DNA of 64,000 nucleotides from Pedobacter sp. Leaf170 (GCF_920984665.1 NZ_CAKLBP010000002.1:744001-808000); one strand, 5' to 3'; shown: positions 35,885 to 46,145, counted from the stretch's first letter. Translations and numbers: made by a program. The notes: generated by a model from the letters alone, not told the origin.

Positions 35885-36097
35885 ATGAAAAATTCAGAAA
35901 TCACAGGGCTTTCAAAAGAAGAATTAGTAGCTAAGATTGCGGAAGAAAAAGAGAACTTGTCAAAATTAAAGTTCGCTCATACTATTTCAGCTATCGAGAA
36001 TCCTTCTCGTATTGCTAAAGTAAGAAAAGACATAGCCCGTTTAAACACTGAACTGACTAAAGTAAAAAACGCTGAGTCAGCTACTGAAACTAATTAA
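35885..36097 (+). CDS. rpmC: 50S ribosomal protein L29
   Basis: 70 residues: two-helix protein, [24 protein letters not shown] and [19 protein letters not shown], with a short acidic tail. A 75-bp spacer separates it from rplP. Confidence 0.96.
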   Translation: MKNSEITGLSKEELVAKIAEEKENLSKLKFAHTISAIENPSRIAKVRKDIARLNTELTKVKNAESATETN

Positions 36098-36110
36098 TTT
36101 GAGAGTCGAA

Positions 36111-36365
36111 ATGGAAAGACAATTAAGAAAAACAAGAACCGGGTTAGTGGTAAGCAACAAGATGGATAAATCTGTTGTAGTGAGCGTGGAACGTAAAGTA
36201 AAACACCCGATTTATGGTAAGTTCGTAAAGAAAACTACCAAATTTATGGCTCACGATGAGAAAAATGAATGCGGTATCGGTGATACAGTATTAATCATGG
36301 AAACTCGTCCGTTGAGTAAAAACAAGAATTGGAGATTGGTACAAATTTTAGAAAGAGCTAAATAA
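36111..36365 (+). CDS. rpsQ: 30S ribosomal protein S17
   Basis: 84 residues from the ATG at 36111 ([24 protein letters not shown]). A TTG at 36099 in frame is not needed. OB-fold motifs: [25 protein letters not shown] and [21 protein letters not shown]. Confidence 0.97.
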   Translation: MERQLRKTRTGLVVSNKMDKSVVVSVERKVKHPIYGKFVKKTTKFMAHDEKNECGIGDTVLIMETRPLSKNKNWRLVQILERAK

Positions 36366-36366
36366 G

Positions 36367-36735
36367 ATGGTACAACAGGAATCGAGATTAAACGTTGCTG
36401 ATAACAGTGGCGCTAAAGAAGTATTAGTAATTCGTGTGCTAGGTGGAACCGGCAAACGTTATGCTTCAATTGGTGATAAAGTGGTTGTAACTGTAAAAAG
36501 CGCTTTACCGTCAGGTAACATTAAAAAAGGTACAGTTTCTAAAGCAGTAGTTGTTAGAACTAAAAAAGAAATCCGTCGTAAAGATGGTTCTTATATCCGT
36601 TTTGACGATAATGCTGCTGTATTATTGAACGCACAGGATGAGCCAAGAGGTACACGTATCTTTGGCCCGGTTGCGAGAGAACTACGTGAAAAACAATTCA
36701 TGAAAATTGTATCATTAGCACCGGAGGTATTATAA
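36367..36735 (+). CDS. rplN: 50S ribosomal protein L14
   Basis: 122 residues: [27 protein letters not shown], then [26 protein letters not shown] and [28 protein letters not shown]. At the subunit interface; binding site of the silencing factor RsfS. Confidence 0.99.
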   Translation: MVQQESRLNVADNSGAKEVLVIRVLGGTGKRYASIGDKVVVTVKSALPSGNIKKGTVSKAVVVRTKKEIRRKDGSYIRFDDNAAVLLNAQDEPRGTRIFGPVARELREKQFMKIVSLAPEVL

Positions 36736-36736
36736 A

Positions 36737-37078
36737 ATGGGAAACAAAGTAAATACACCATCAAAACTTAAAATCCGCACAGGAGATTTAGTTAAAGTAA
36801 TTGCTGGCGATTCAAAAGGTCAACAAGGAAAAGTACTTTCAGTACAAATAGATAAAAACAGAGCCATTGTAGAAGGCATTAACTTAGTATCTAAACATAC
36901 TAAACCAAATGCTGCAAACCCTAACGGTGGTATTATTAAAAAAGAAGCTGCTCTTCACATTTCTAACTTAATGTTAGTTGATCCTAAATCAGGTAAAGCT
37001 ACCCGTGTTGGCCGTAAAGCTAATGCAGAAGGCAAATTGGTTAGAGTTGCTAAAATTTCAGGAGAGGAGATTAAATAA
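36737..37078 (+). CDS. rplX: 50S ribosomal protein L24
   Basis: 113 residues. KOW motif at residues ~14-40 ([24 protein letters not shown]), then [35 protein letters not shown]. Overlaps rplE by one base. GGAGG at 36723-36727 acts as a possible Shine-Dalgarno. Confidence 0.98.
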   Translation: MGNKVNTPSKLKIRTGDLVKVIAGDSKGQQGKVLSVQIDKNRAIVEGINLVSKHTKPNAANPNGGIIKKEAALHISNLMLVDPKSGKATRVGRKANAEGKLVRVAKISGEEIK

Positions 37079-37641
37079 TGGCTACACCTAGATTAAAAAG
37101 CAAATACAAAGAAGAAGTTGTAAATGCACTAAAAGAAAAATTCCAGTACAAAACTGTAATGCAGGTTCCTAAATTGGAAAAAATCTGTATTAACCAGGGT
37201 GTTGGTCGTTTCTCGGTTACAGATAAAAAGATTATGGATACCACAATCGTTGAGTTGACTACAATTACTGGTCAGCAAGCGGTTCCGGCTAACTCTAAGA
37301 AAGATATCTCGAACTTTAAATTACGTAAAGGTATGCCAGTAGGTGTGCGTGTAACATTACGTGATAATAACATGTACGAGTTCTTAGATCGTTTAATTTC
37401 TGTAGCTTTGCCACGTATTCGTGATTTCAAAGGTATCAATGATAAAGGATTTGATGGAAAAGGTAACTACACTTTAGGTGTTACTGAGCAAATCATTTTC
37501 CCTGAGATTAATATCGATAAAATCAATAAAATTTTAGGTATGGATATAACTTTCGTAACTTCGGCAAAATCTGACGTAGAAGCCTTAGAGTTATTGAAAC
37601 AATTCGGTTTACCATTTAAAAATCAAAAAACAGCAGAATAA
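37078..37641 (+). CDS. rplE: 50S ribosomal protein L5
   Basis: 187 residues: [64 protein letters not shown] and [28 protein letters not shown]. Binds 5S rRNA. Overlaps both neighbours by one base, so the cassette is translationally coupled. Confidence 0.99.
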   Translation: MATPRLKSKYKEEVVNALKEKFQYKTVMQVPKLEKICINQGVGRFSVTDKKIMDTTIVELTTITGQQAVPANSKKDISNFKLRKGMPVGVRVTLRDNNMYEFLDRLISVALPRIRDFKGINDKGFDGKGNYTLGVTEQIIFPEINIDKINKILGMDITFVTSAKSDVEALELLKQFGLPFKNQKTAE

Positions 37642-37910
37642 TGGCAAAAGAAGGTGTAAAAGCACGCGAAGTAAAGCGCCAAAAATTGGTAGCTAGATAC
37701 GCTGAGAAACGTGCAGCTTTAAAAGCTGCAGGAGATTTAGAGGGTTTAGATAAATTACCTAAAAACTCATCTCCGGTACGTTTACACAACCGTTGTAAAT
37801 TAACTGGTCGTCCACGTGGTTACATGCGTACCTTTGGTATTTCAAGGGTAACGTTCCGCCAAATGGCACTAGACGGTAAAATACCAGGTGTTAAAAAAGC
37901 ATCTTGGTAA
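37641..37910 (+). CDS. rpsN: 30S ribosomal protein S14, zinc-free type
   Basis: 89 residues, the long form. The core is [46 protein letters not shown] with one Cys only; the CxxC...CxxC zinc ligands of the short form are absent. Confidence 0.98.
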   Translation: MAKEGVKAREVKRQKLVARYAEKRAALKAAGDLEGLDKLPKNSSPVRLHNRCKLTGRPRGYMRTFGISRVTFRQMALDGKIPGVKKASW

Positions 37911-37926
37911 TATAGTTTAAAGTTTT

Positions 37927-37966
37927 AAGTTATAGGTTGTAAGTAAAAACTTACGACTTATAACTT
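37927..37966. repeat. 18-bp imperfect palindrome in the rpsN-rpsH spacer
   Basis: 37927-37944 pairs with 37949-37966 around an AAAA loop, with two G-T pairs. Related words occur at 46037-46085 and 16226-16262. Between it and rpsH, near 38000-38040, CCGATAG...CTATC encloses a small CCCA-CAGC-TGGG hairpin. Confidence 0.6.
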
Positions 37967-38053
37967 ATTACATATAACTCAAAATTAAAATTTAACCGAT
38001 AGCAGGTCCCACAGCTGGGTAGCAGAAGGAAACCACTATCAAAAACAATAAAA

Positions 38054-38452
38054 ATGAATACAGATCCAATAGCAGATTATTTAACAAGAGTAAGGAATGC
38101 CATTAAGGCCAACCACCGTGTTGTAGAAATTCCTGCATCAAACCTTAAAAAAGAAATTACTAAAGTTCTTTTCGACAAAGGTTACATCGCGAACTATAAG
38201 TTTGAAGATACTACAGTTCAAGGCACAATTAAAATTGCTTTGAAATATAATCCAATTACTAAAGTTCCTGCTATTCGTACATTAGTGCGAGTAAGTAAAC
38301 CAGGTTTGAGAAACTATGCTGGCGTAGAAAACATGCCAAGAGTATTAAACGGTTTAGGTATCGCAATCTTATCTACTTCTAAAGGTGTAATGACTGATAA
38401 AGAAGCAGCCAAATTAAACATTGGTGGTGAGGTATTGTGTCACGTTTATTAA
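38054..38452 (+). CDS. rpsH: 30S ribosomal protein S8
   Basis: 132 residues: MNTDPIADYLTRVRNAIKANHRVVEIPASNLKKEI, VSKPGLRNYAGVENMPRVLNGLGIAILSTSKGVMTDKEA and the terminal GGEVLCHVY. In E. coli S8 represses the spc operon at rplE; here a 143-bp spacer precedes it. Confidence 0.99.
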   Translation: MNTDPIADYLTRVRNAIKANHRVVEIPASNLKKEITKVLFDKGYIANYKFEDTTVQGTIKIALKYNPITKVPAIRTLVRVSKPGLRNYAGVENMPRVLNGLGIAILSTSKGVMTDKEAAKLNIGGEVLCHVY

Positions 38453-38471
38453 TATTTAGGAGAACAACACA

Positions 38472-39029
38472 ATGTCAAGAATAGGAAAAGCCCCAATTAC
38501 AATCCCTGCAGGTGTTACTGTGACCGTATCAAAAGATAACGTTGTAACTGTAAAAGGACCTAAAGGTGAATTAGTACAAGCAGTTGATGCAGACATCACT
38601 GTAGGACAAGAGGATGGTACATTAACAGTTAGCCGTCCATCAGAGCAAAAGAAACACAAAGCTTTACATGGTTTATACCGTTCATTAATTAACAACATGG
38701 TTGTTGGTGTAACTGAAGGTTATAAATTAGAGCAAGAATTAGTAGGTGTTGGTTACCGTGCAACAAATCAAGGTAATACTTTAGATTTAGTTTTAGGTTA
38801 TTCTCACCACTATGTATTTCAGTTGCCACAAGAAATTAAAGTAACTACGACATCAGAAAAAGGTCAAACGCCTAAAATCATTTTAGAAAGTATTGACAAA
38901 CAATTGATTGGACAAGTAGCAGCGAAAATCCGTTCGTTACGTGCACCAGAGCCATATAAAGGTAAAGGTATCAAGTTTGTAGGTGAAGTGTTAAGAAGAA
39001 AAGCAGGTAAATCAGCATCTAAAAAATAG
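38472..39029 (+). CDS. rplF: 50S ribosomal protein L6
   Basis: 185 residues: [30 protein letters not shown] and the C-terminal domain with [33 protein letters not shown] about 10 nt before the ATG acts as a possible Shine-Dalgarno. Confidence 0.98.
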   Translation: MSRIGKAPITIPAGVTVTVSKDNVVTVKGPKGELVQAVDADITVGQEDGTLTVSRPSEQKKHKALHGLYRSLINNMVVGVTEGYKLEQELVGVGYRATNQGNTLDLVLGYSHHYVFQLPQEIKVTTTSEKGQTPKIILESIDKQLIGQVAAKIRSLRAPEPYKGKGIKFVGEVLRRKAGKSASKK

Positions 39030-39034
39030 TAATC

Positions 39035-39388
39035 ATGGCAGGTAAAAAATTATCAAGAAGAGATCGTATTAAAAAAGGGATCAGAAAAAGACTTACCGGT
39101 TCGGAAGAACGTCCAAGGTTATCTGTATATAGAAGCAATAAAGGTATTTATGCTCAGGTAATTAACGATATCACCGGTACAACAATCGCTTCGGCATCAT
39201 CATTATCCAAAGATTTTGCTGGTACTGGAAGTAAATCAGACCAATCAGTTGCAGTAGGTAAATTAGTTGCCGAAAAAGCAATTGCTGCAGGTGTTAAACA
39301 AGTTGTTTTCGATAGAAATGGCTATTTATACCACGGTCGTGTAAAATCGTTAGCTGAAGGTGCTCGCGAGGCTGGTCTAGTATTTTAA
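39035..39388 (+). CDS. rplR: 50S ribosomal protein L18
   Basis: 117 residues: [45 protein letters not shown], then [28 protein letters not shown]. Binds 5S rRNA with L5. Confidence 0.98.
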   Translation: MAGKKLSRRDRIKKGIRKRLTGSEERPRLSVYRSNKGIYAQVINDITGTTIASASSLSKDFAGTGSKSDQSVAVGKLVAEKAIAAGVKQVVFDRNGYLYHGRVKSLAEGAREAGLVF

Positions 39389-39406
39389 TCTGAAAGAAAA
39401 AGTAAG

Positions 39407-39925
39407 ATGTCAACTATCAATATAAAAAGAGTTAAAACCACCGATATCGAATTAAAGGATCGTTTGGTTAGTATACAACGTGTTGCCAAAGTAACCAAAG
39501 GTGGTCGTACTTTCAGCTTCTCAGCAATTGTTGTTGTTGGAGATGAGAACGGTGTTGTAGGTTACGGTTTAGGTAAAGCGAAAGAGGTAACTGAAGCTAT
39601 TGCAAAAGGAGTGGATGATGCTAAAAAGAACTTAGTAAAAGTTCCAATTTTAAACGGTACTGTTCCTCACGAGCAAATTGGTAAATTCTCTGGTGGTTTT
39701 GTTTTAATCAAACCAGCAGCAGTAGGTACCGGTGTAATTGCTGGTGGTGCAATGCGTGCTGTATTAGAAAGTGCTGGCGTACATAACGTATTAGCAAAAT
39801 CTAAAGGTTCATCAAATCCTCACAACGTGGTAAAAGCAACTGTTGATGCATTGACAAAAATGCGTGATGCTTATACAGTAGCTCAAACTCGTGGTATCGA
39901 TTTAAACAAAGTTTTTAACGGATAA
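39407..39925 (+). CDS. rpsE: 30S ribosomal protein S5
   Basis: 172 residues: [99 protein letters not shown]. The loop tied to spectinomycin binding is intact. Confidence 0.99.
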   Translation: MSTINIKRVKTTDIELKDRLVSIQRVAKVTKGGRTFSFSAIVVVGDENGVVGYGLGKAKEVTEAIAKGVDDAKKNLVKVPILNGTVPHEQIGKFSGGFVLIKPAAVGTGVIAGGAMRAVLESAGVHNVLAKSKGSSNPHNVVKATVDALTKMRDAYTVAQTRGIDLNKVFNG

Positions 39926-39929
39926 TATC

Positions 39930-40109
39930 ATGGCTAAGATCAAAATAACACAAATAAAAAGCGTTATCGATAGAAGCGAGCGTCAAAAAAGAACCGTTCA
40001 GGCTTTAGGTTTATCTAAAATGAACCAGAGTGTAGAGGTAGAAGCTACTCCTCAAATTATCGGTATGATTCGTAAAGTGAATCATTTAATCGCAATCGAA
40101 AGTATATAA
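39930..40109 (+). CDS. rpmD: 50S ribosomal protein L30
   Basis: 59 residues: MAKIKITQIKSVIDRSERQK, then ALGLSKMNQSVEVEATPQIIGMIRKVNHLI. Length and the KSVIDR...LGL pattern are those of L30. It starts 4 bp after rpsE. Confidence 0.97.
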   Translation: MAKIKITQIKSVIDRSERQKRTVQALGLSKMNQSVEVEATPQIIGMIRKVNHLIAIESI

Positions 40110-40116
40110 TTTTTCT

Positions 40117-40150
40117 AAAGATGTATCCGTTATTTAATGGATACATCTTT
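40117..40150 (+). terminator. Hairpin between rpmD and rplO (possible internal terminator or attenuator)
   Basis: Perfect 12-bp stem (AAAGATGTATCC at 40117-40128 with 40139-40150) and a 10-nt loop, followed by TATATTATTA rather than a pure T-run. It could reduce read-through to rplO-secY or stabilise the upstream mRNA. Confidence 0.5.
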
Positions 40151-40209
40151 TATATTATTAATCGTTGTGCCTGTTTAGTGAAAGCGAAGGGCAACACAAA
40201 TTCAAAAAA

Positions 40210-40656
40210 ATGAATTTAAGTAATTTAAAACCTGCAAAAGGTTCTACAAAAAACAGTAAGAGAATTGGTCGTGGTACAGGTTCAGGCCGTGGTGGTACTT
40301 CAACTCGTGGTCACAAAGGTGCTGGTTCACGTTCTGGTCACTCTACTAAAATCGGTTTCGAAGGTGGCCAAATGCCTTTACAACGTCGTGTGCCTAAAGT
40401 TGGTTTCAAACCAATTAACCGTACAGAATACGTTGGTGTAAACTTAGATGTTTTACAAGGCTTAGCTGAAAAATTTAACTTAACTACAATTGATTTCGCA
40501 GCTTTACAACAACATGGTTTAGCTTCTAAAAACGACTTAGTTAAAATTTTAGGCCGTGGTGAGGTTAAAGCAAAAATCGAAGTTACAGCACATGCGTTCT
40601 CTGCAACCGCACAAAAAGCTATTGAAGCAGCAGGTGGTTCAATTGTAAAATTGTAA
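40210..40656 (+). CDS. rplO: 50S ribosomal protein L15
   Basis: 148 residues from the ATG at 40210 ([37 protein letters not shown] pattern, seen in short blocks), the standard L15 start. A start at 40165 would add 15 unlike residues. The conserved [17 protein letters not shown] and the C-terminal [27 protein letters not shown] are present. Confidence 0.97.
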   Translation: MNLSNLKPAKGSTKNSKRIGRGTGSGRGGTSTRGHKGAGSRSGHSTKIGFEGGQMPLQRRVPKVGFKPINRTEYVGVNLDVLQGLAEKFNLTTIDFAALQQHGLASKNDLVKILGRGEVKAKIEVTAHAFSATAQKAIEAAGGSIVKL

Positions 40657-40663
40657 TTATTAA

Positions 40664-42010
40664 ATGAAGAAGCTATTTACTACTTTAAGTAATATCTGGA
40701 AAATACAAGAATTAAAAGACCGTATTTTATTTACGGTTATGATTCTTTTGGTATACCGTTTCGTATCTCACGTGGTTTTACCGGGTGTGGATCCAACTGC
40801 TTTAGGTGAAAACGAAAAATCGGGCATTTTAGGCTTACTAGATATGTTCGCCGGAGGTTCATTCTCTCGTGTTTCTATTTTAGCATTAGGGGTAATGCCT
40901 TATATCTCTGCGTCGATTGTGGTGCAACTATTGGGTATTGCTGTTCCTACTTTCCAAAAAATGCAGAAAGAGGGCGAAAGTGGTAGAAAAAAATTAAACC
41001 AGATTACACGTTATTTAACAGTAGCCATTACGATTGTTCAATCGGTTGGTTATGTTAAAACTCAAGTTCCGGAAACGGCAATCTTGCCTGTAATGAGCCA
41101 AACCATGTTTTATATTGTATCTACGTTTGTATTAACAGCAGGTACTTTATTTGTAATGTGGTTAGGTGAAAAAATTACTGATAAAGGTATTGGTAATGGT
41201 ACATCATTAATTATTATGGTGGGTATTATCGCTCGCTTACCGCAAGCTATTAGTCAGGAGTTTTCTGATAAAGTAGGTGCAGCAAGTACAGGTGGTGGTC
41301 CGGTTGCATTAGTATTAGAGGTTGTTGCCTTATTTGCTATTGTAATGTTTACCATTTTAATTGTACAAGGTGTACGTAAAGTACCAGTACAGTATGCAAA
41401 GAAAATTGTTGGAAACCGTCAGTTTGGTGGTGTTCGTCAATACATTCCTTTAAAGGTAAATGCTGCTGGTGTAATGCCAATCATTTTTGCGCAGGCTTTA
41501 ATGTTTATTCCTGGTGCGTTAATTCAATTTGTGCCTTCTTTACAAGGTTCTTGGTTAATTCAATTTAGCAACACAACTTCATTAGCGTACAGCTTAACAT
41601 TTGCATTTTTAATTATTGCATTTACATTTTTCTATACAGCCATTACGGTTAATCCAACTCAAATGAGTGATGATATGAAGAAAAATGGTGGTTTTATACC
41701 AGGTGTAAAACCAGGTTTTGCAACATCAACTTTTATCGATGATGTAATCTCTAAAATCACATTTCCAGGTGCAGTATTTTTAGCAATAATTGCCGTATTA
41801 CCTTCAGTTGCCGTTAAATTTGGTATTAAACAAGAATTTGCTCATTTCTTTGGTGGAACATCACTATTAATTTTGGTAGGTGTTGTTTTAGATACTTTAC
41901 AACAAATTGAAAGTTATCTATTGATGCGTCATTACGATGGTTTAATGAAAACAGGTAGAGTTACTGGCAGAACAGGGGTTCCTGCTGCAAGTAGCAATGC
42001 AGCATTGTAA
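40664..42010 (+). CDS. secY: Preprotein translocase subunit SecY
   Basis: 448 residues with ten membrane helices. KDRILFTVMILLVYR begins helix 1; the plug and pore region contains LLDMFAGGSFSRVSILALGVMPYISASIVVQLL; the cytoplasmic loops used by SecA and the ribosome contain QKEGESGRKKLNQITRY and PVQYAKKIVG. Forms the SecYEG channel in the inner membrane. Starts 7 bp after rplO. Confidence 0.99.
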   Translation: MKKLFTTLSNIWKIQELKDRILFTVMILLVYRFVSHVVLPGVDPTALGENEKSGILGLLDMFAGGSFSRVSILALGVMPYISASIVVQLLGIAVPTFQKMQKEGESGRKKLNQITRYLTVAITIVQSVGYVKTQVPETAILPVMSQTMFYIVSTFVLTAGTLFVMWLGEKITDKGIGNGTSLIIMVGIIARLPQAISQEFSDKVGAASTGGGPVALVLEVVALFAIVMFTILIVQGVRKVPVQYAKKIVGNRQFGGVRQYIPLKVNAAGVMPIIFAQALMFIPGALIQFVPSLQGSWLIQFSNTTSLAYSLTFAFLIIAFTFFYTAITVNPTQMSDDMKKNGGFIPGVKPGFATSTFIDDVISKITFPGAVFLAIIAVLPSVAVKFGIKQEFAHFFGGTSLLILVGVVLDTLQQIESYLLMRHYDGLMKTGRVTGRTGVPAASSNAAL

Positions 42011-42102
42011 TTAATAAAATATTGAATTTTGAATAATGAAATGAGTGAGTTACCTTTTGGTGGTTCACTCATTTTAAATTCAGACATTCAAAGCTGAAAA
42101 TA

Positions 42103-42888
42103 ATGTCTAAAATCTATTACAAATCTCTGGAAGAGATCGAGTTAATAAGAGAGAGTTCAATGCTTGTTTCAAGAACTTTGACTGAAGTAGCAAAGGTAAT
42201 TGGTCCGGGTATTCGTACAAATCAATTAGATAAGTTAGCTTACGAGTTTATAAATGATAATGGAGCAATCCCGGCATTTTTAAACTACAATGGTTTCCCT
42301 TACTCTTTATGTATTTCACCAAATGAACAAGTAGTTCATGGTTTTCCAAGTGATTATGTAATAAAAGAAGGCGATTTAATTTCAGTAGACTGTGGAGTAA
42401 TCAAAAATGGTTTTTTCGGAGATTCGGCATATACCTTCTCAATAGGTGAAGTTGATGCATTAAAGCAAAAATTAGTTGAGGTTACCAAACAGTGTTTATT
42501 ATTAGGGATAGAAAAGGCTGTGGTTGGAAAGCGTGTTGGCGATATTTCTTTTGCAGTGCAGCAGTATGCCGAGGCTAATGGATTTAGTGTAGTAAGAGAA
42601 TTGGTAGGTCATGGTGTAGGGGTGAAGCTTCACGAAAAACCAGATGTTCCTAATTACGGAAAACGCGGTAGCGGGCCAAAACTTGAAGAAGGAATGGTTA
42701 TCGCAATTGAACCTATGATAAATGCTGGCGTTGCCGGTGTTAATTTTCATAGTGACGGATGGACAATAACGAGTAAAGACAGTAAACCTTCAGCTCATTT
42801 TGAACACTCAATAGCAATAAAAAAGGGCAAGGCAGATGTTTTATCAAGCTTTTCTATAATAGAAGAAGTTTTACAACAAAAAAAATAA
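42103..42888 (+). CDS. map: Methionine aminopeptidase, type I
   Basis: 261 residues. Metal ligands: SVDCGVIKNGFFGDSAYTF gives the two Asp, GHGVGVKLHEKPDVPN the His, AIEPMINAG the first Glu and FEHSIAI the second. It removes the initiator Met. Follows secY after a 92-bp spacer with a short inverted repeat (GAGTGAGTTACC... GGTTCACTCATT). Confidence 0.98.
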   Translation: MSKIYYKSLEEIELIRESSMLVSRTLTEVAKVIGPGIRTNQLDKLAYEFINDNGAIPAFLNYNGFPYSLCISPNEQVVHGFPSDYVIKEGDLISVDCGVIKNGFFGDSAYTFSIGEVDALKQKLVEVTKQCLLLGIEKAVVGKRVGDISFAVQQYAEANGFSVVRELVGHGVGVKLHEKPDVPNYGKRGSGPKLEEGMVIAIEPMINAGVAGVNFHSDGWTITSKDSKPSAHFEHSIAIKKGKADVLSSFSIIEEVLQQKK

Positions 42889-42907
42889 ATAATTAAAATT
42901 TTTTATT

Positions 42908-42915
42908 TAATTTTG
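42908..42915 (+). promoter_or_regulatory. -7 box TAATTTTG, possible internal promoter for infA onward
   Basis: Fits TAnnTTTG, 45 nt before infA, in the spacer after map. No TTG at -33. Confidence 0.35.
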
Positions 42916-42959
42916 CAACCCGGTTTATAACCAGCTAAATAAGTAACAATCAATAAAAT

Positions 42960-43178
42960 ATGGCTAAACAAGCCTCAATTGAACAAGACGGAGTAATAAG
43001 AGAAGCATTATCAAATGCTATGTTCAGGGTAGAACTCGAGAACGGTCACGAGATTATTGCGCACATTTCAGGTAAGATGAGGATGCACTACATCAAAATT
43101 CTTCCTGGTGATAAAGTGAAACTAGAGATGTCGCCGTATGATTTAACAAAAGGTCGCATCACTTATAGATACAAATAA
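42960..43178 (+). CDS. infA: Translation initiation factor IF-1
   Basis: 72 residues, S1-like OB fold: [66 protein letters not shown]. Length and sequence are typical. rpmJ starts one base after its stop. Confidence 0.99.
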   Translation: MAKQASIEQDGVIREALSNAMFRVELENGHEIIAHISGKMRMHYIKILPGDKVKLEMSPYDLTKGRITYRYK

Positions 43179-43179
43179 A

Positions 43180-43296
43180 ATGAAAGTTAGATCATCAATT
43201 AAAAAACGTAGCGCTGATTGCAAGATTATTCGCCGTAAAGGTAAACTTTACGTTATCAATAAGAAAAATCCAAAATACAAGCAACGTCAAGGGTAA
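43180..43296 (+). CDS. rpmJ: 50S ribosomal protein L36, zinc-free type
   Basis: 38 residues: [20 protein letters not shown] and the ending [10 protein letters not shown]. Of the four usual zinc ligands only Cys14 remains, so it is the non-zinc form. Confidence 0.97.
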   Translation: MKVRSSIKKRSADCKIIRRKGKLYVINKKNPKYKQRQG

Positions 43297-43308
43297 TTAG
43301 AGATTATT

Positions 43309-43348
43309 GTAATGTACCGCACAACGGTGGCCCGCCGTTCGGAATTAC
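43309..43348 (+). promoter_or_regulatory. Structured leader before rpsM
   Basis: Nested pairings: GTAAT (43309-43313) with ATTAC (43344-43348), CCG (43317-43319) with CGG (43340-43342), AACGG (43323-43327) with CCGTT (43335-43339), with small bulges. It sits 18 nt before the rpsM ATG, at the head of the alpha cluster. In E. coli, S4 acts on a structure at this place; whether this one does is unknown. Confidence 0.45.
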
Positions 43349-43366
43349 TTAAAAACATAAACAAAT

Positions 43367-43744
43367 ATGGCAAGGATTTCAGGTATTGATTTACCAAGAA
43401 ACAAAAGAGGAGAGATAGGGTTAACCTATATCTACGGAATAGGTAGAACAACTGCACAACGTATTTTAACTACTGCAGGTATCGACTTAAACAAAAAAGT
43501 ACAAGATTGGTCTGATGATGAATTATCAGCAATCCGTACAATGATTAACGACGAGATTAAAGTAGAAGGTGCTTTACGTTCTGAGGTTCAGTTAAACATT
43601 AAACGTTTAATGGATATTGGTTGTTACCGTGGTTTGCGTCACAGAAAAGGTTTACCTTCTCGTGGTCAGCGTACTAAAAACAACTCACGTACTCGTAAGG
43701 GTAAGAGAAAAACAGTTGCTAACAAGAAAAAAGCTACTAAATAA
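43367..43744 (+). CDS. rpsM: 30S ribosomal protein S13
   Basis: 125 residues: [34 protein letters not shown], then [38 protein letters not shown]. The basic tail contacts tRNA and 16S rRNA. Confidence 0.99.
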   Translation: MARISGIDLPRNKRGEIGLTYIYGIGRTTAQRILTTAGIDLNKKVQDWSDDELSAIRTMINDEIKVEGALRSEVQLNIKRLMDIGCYRGLRHRKGLPSRGQRTKNNSRTRKGKRKTVANKKKATK

Positions 43745-43749
43745 TAGAT

Positions 43750-43882
43750 AGATGTGAGATCTGAGATTTGAGATGTGTTAGCATGTCTTTTAATCAGCTC
43801 AAATCTGGAATAAAACAGAAAAAGTAGGATACTGAGTATCGGGGTAGGGGAAGTCTCATATCTCAAGTCTCATATCTAAAAT
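43750..43882. repeat. Imperfect inverted repeat filling the rpsM-rpsK spacer
   Basis: GATGTGAGATCTGAGATTTG near 43752 and CTCATATCTCAAGTCTCATA near 43854 are approximate inverted copies, flanking ~75 bp. GAGATTTGAGATG-type words look like a dispersed Bacteroidota spacer element. Confidence 0.55.
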
Positions 43883-43894
43883 CTAAAAGATAAA

Positions 43895-44284
43895 ATGGCT
43901 AAGAGTAAAAAAGTAACCAAAAAACGTATCGTTGTAATTGAGCCTGTTGGTCAGGCACACATCAATGCTACTTTCAACAACATCATCGTTACCTTAACAA
44001 ACAACAACGGACAGACTATTTCATGGTCTTCTGCTGGTAAAATGGGCTTTAAAGGTTCTAAAAAGAACACCCCTTATGCAGCTGGTCAAGCAGCTTCAGA
44101 TTGTGGTAAAGTTGCGTTTGATTTAGGTTTACGTAAAGTTGAAGTGTTTGTAAAAGGTCCGGGTTCAGGTCGTGAATCTGCAATCAGAACTTTACAAGTA
44201 GCAGGTATTGAAGTAACATCTATTAAAGATATTACGCCACTTCCTCACAACGGATGTCGTCCTCCTAAAAAGAGAAGAGTTTAA
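43895..44284 (+). CDS. rpsK: 30S ribosomal protein S11
   Basis: 129 residues: [64 protein letters not shown] and the invariant [18 protein letters not shown] end. Confidence 0.99.
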   Translation: MAKSKKVTKKRIVVIEPVGQAHINATFNNIIVTLTNNNGQTISWSSAGKMGFKGSKKNTPYAAGQAASDCGKVAFDLGLRKVEVFVKGPGSGRESAIRTLQVAGIEVTSIKDITPLPHNGCRPPKKRRV

Positions 44285-44345
44285 TTAATTTTAAAGCTAA
44301 GAATCTTCAGTTACAGACTGAATGATACTTTAAAAACAGAAAAAA

Positions 44346-44954
44346 ATGGCAAGATATACAGGCCCAAAATCAAAAATCGCACGTAAATTCAGAGAACCAA
44401 TTTTCGGTCCTGATAAAGTGTTAGACAGAAAAAATTATCCTCCTGGCCAACATGGCGTTTCAAAAAGAAGAGGTAAACAATCTGAGTATGCAATCCAGTT
44501 AATGGAGAAACAAAAAGTAAAATATACTTACGGTGTATTAGAAAAGCAGTTCAGTAACTTGTTTAAAAAAGCATCTTCACGTGCAGGTATCACTGGTGAT
44601 AACTTACTTCAATTATTAGAAGCACGTTTAGATAATACAGTTTACCGTTTAGGTATCGCAACAACCCGTTCTGGTGCACGCCAGTTAGTTAGCCATAAAC
44701 ACGTAACTGTGAATGGTGAAGTTGTAAATATCCCTTCATATCAGTTAAAAGCTGGTGATGTTGTAGCGGTTCGTGAAAAATCTAAATCATTAGAATCAAT
44801 TAGTAACTCTGTTTCAGGCAGAACAATTAATAAATTTGCCTGGTTAGAATGGAATGCAAGCGATTTAACTGGTAAGTTCTTAACTTATCCTCAACGCGAT
44901 GAAATTCCAGAAAACATTAAGGAAAACTTAATCATCGAGTTATACTCAAAGTAA
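44346..44954 (+). CDS. rpsD: 30S ribosomal protein S4
   Basis: 202 residues: [42 protein letters not shown], and the S4 RNA-binding domain [47 protein letters not shown]. No Cys zinc-knuckle at the N-terminus, so the zinc-free type. Primary 16S rRNA binder. Confidence 0.99.
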   Translation: MARYTGPKSKIARKFREPIFGPDKVLDRKNYPPGQHGVSKRRGKQSEYAIQLMEKQKVKYTYGVLEKQFSNLFKKASSRAGITGDNLLQLLEARLDNTVYRLGIATTRSGARQLVSHKHVTVNGEVVNIPSYQLKAGDVVAVREKSKSLESISNSVSGRTINKFAWLEWNASDLTGKFLTYPQRDEIPENIKENLIIELYSK

Positions 44955-45039
44955 TAAATAGAATAGTTAATTACCTCGAAAGGGTAATTAACTTTTTTCA
45001 TGTTACTATATATTCAATAACGAATTTAAAAAAATATAA

Positions 45040-46032
45040 ATGGCAATTTTAGCATTTCAGAAACCAGACAAAGTGATCATGCAGAAATCAACAGATTTCG
45101 ATGGCACATTTGAATTTCGTCCTTTAGAGCCCGGTTTCGGTGTAACAATTGGTAATGCCTTAAGAAGAATTTTACTTTCTTCTTTAGAAGGTTATGCTAT
45201 TACTACTATTCGTTTTTCAGGCGTTTCTCACGAGTTTTCTACCATGAAAGGTGTTGTAGAAGATTTAACTGATATCATCTTAAATTTAAAACAAGTTCGT
45301 TTTAAAAAGACTGGTGATTCTGGAGATACTGAGAAAGTTTTCATCATCGTTAATGGTCAAGATCAGTTTAAGGCTGGTGATATCACTAAATTCTCTAACA
45401 ACTTTACAGTTTTAAACCCTGAGCATGTTATTTGCAATATGGATAAATCTGTTACTTTGGAAGTGGAATTAACCATCAATAAAGGACGTGGTTATGTACC
45501 TGCTGAAGAAAATAAAGTTGCTGATGCTGTTGTAGGTGTTATCGCAATTGATTCGATTTATACTCCGATGAAAAATGTAAAATACACGATTGAAAACTTT
45601 CGTGTTGAACAAAAAACGGATTATGAAAAATTAGTTTTAGATATTTCTACTGATGGCTCAATTCATCCTGAAGAAGCATTAAAAGAAGCGGCTAAGATTC
45701 TTATCCAACACTTTATGTTATTCTCTGATGAGAATTTAGTATTAGAATCTCAAGCTAAAGAAGAAACTAAAGAAGTTGATGAGGAAATTTTACACATGCG
45801 TAAAATCCTTAAAACTGAATTAGTTGACATGGATTTATCTGTTAGAGCTTTAAATTGCTTAAAAGCTGCTGATATCCGCACTTTAGCTGATTTAGTTTCT
45901 TATGACGTTGCTGATATGTTAAAATTCAGAAACTTCGGTAAGAAATCTTTAACTGAGATTCAAGAACTTGTAAAATCAAAAGGTTTGTCATTTGGTATGA
46001 ACCTGTCTAAATTTAAATTGGACGAAGAATAA
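45040..46032 (+). CDS. rpoA: RNA polymerase alpha subunit
   Basis: 330 residues. N-terminal domain: [31 protein letters not shown] (dimerisation); C-terminal domain: [45 protein letters not shown], which contacts UP elements and activators. Linker is acidic ([17 protein letters not shown]). Usual length. Confidence 0.99.
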   Translation: MAILAFQKPDKVIMQKSTDFDGTFEFRPLEPGFGVTIGNALRRILLSSLEGYAITTIRFSGVSHEFSTMKGVVEDLTDIILNLKQVRFKKTGDSGDTEKVFIIVNGQDQFKAGDITKFSNNFTVLNPEHVICNMDKSVTLEVELTINKGRGYVPAEENKVADAVVGVIAIDSIYTPMKNVKYTIENFRVEQKTDYEKLVLDISTDGSIHPEEALKEAAKILIQHFMLFSDENLVLESQAKEETKEVDEEILHMRKILKTELVDMDLSVRALNCLKAADIRTLADLVSYDVADMLKFRNFGKKSLTEIQELVKSKGLSFGMNLSKFKLDEE

Positions 46033-46107
46033 AATTGTTTAAGTTTTAGGTAGTACGTATTACGTAAAACTTACAACTTAATACTTTTATAATAATTATT
46101 ATTTCAC

Positions 46108-46145
46108 AGTGTATAATTCCCTCTGAGATAGAGACGGTATACACT
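46108..46145 (+). promoter_or_regulatory. Stem-loop before rplQ
   Basis: AGTGTATA (46108-46115) pairs perfectly with TATACACT (46138-46145); inside is CTCT-GAGAT-AGAG. Ends 14 nt before the rplQ ATG. Upstream (46037-46085) is an imperfect 20-bp palindrome of the same style as that before rpsH. Confidence 0.45.
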
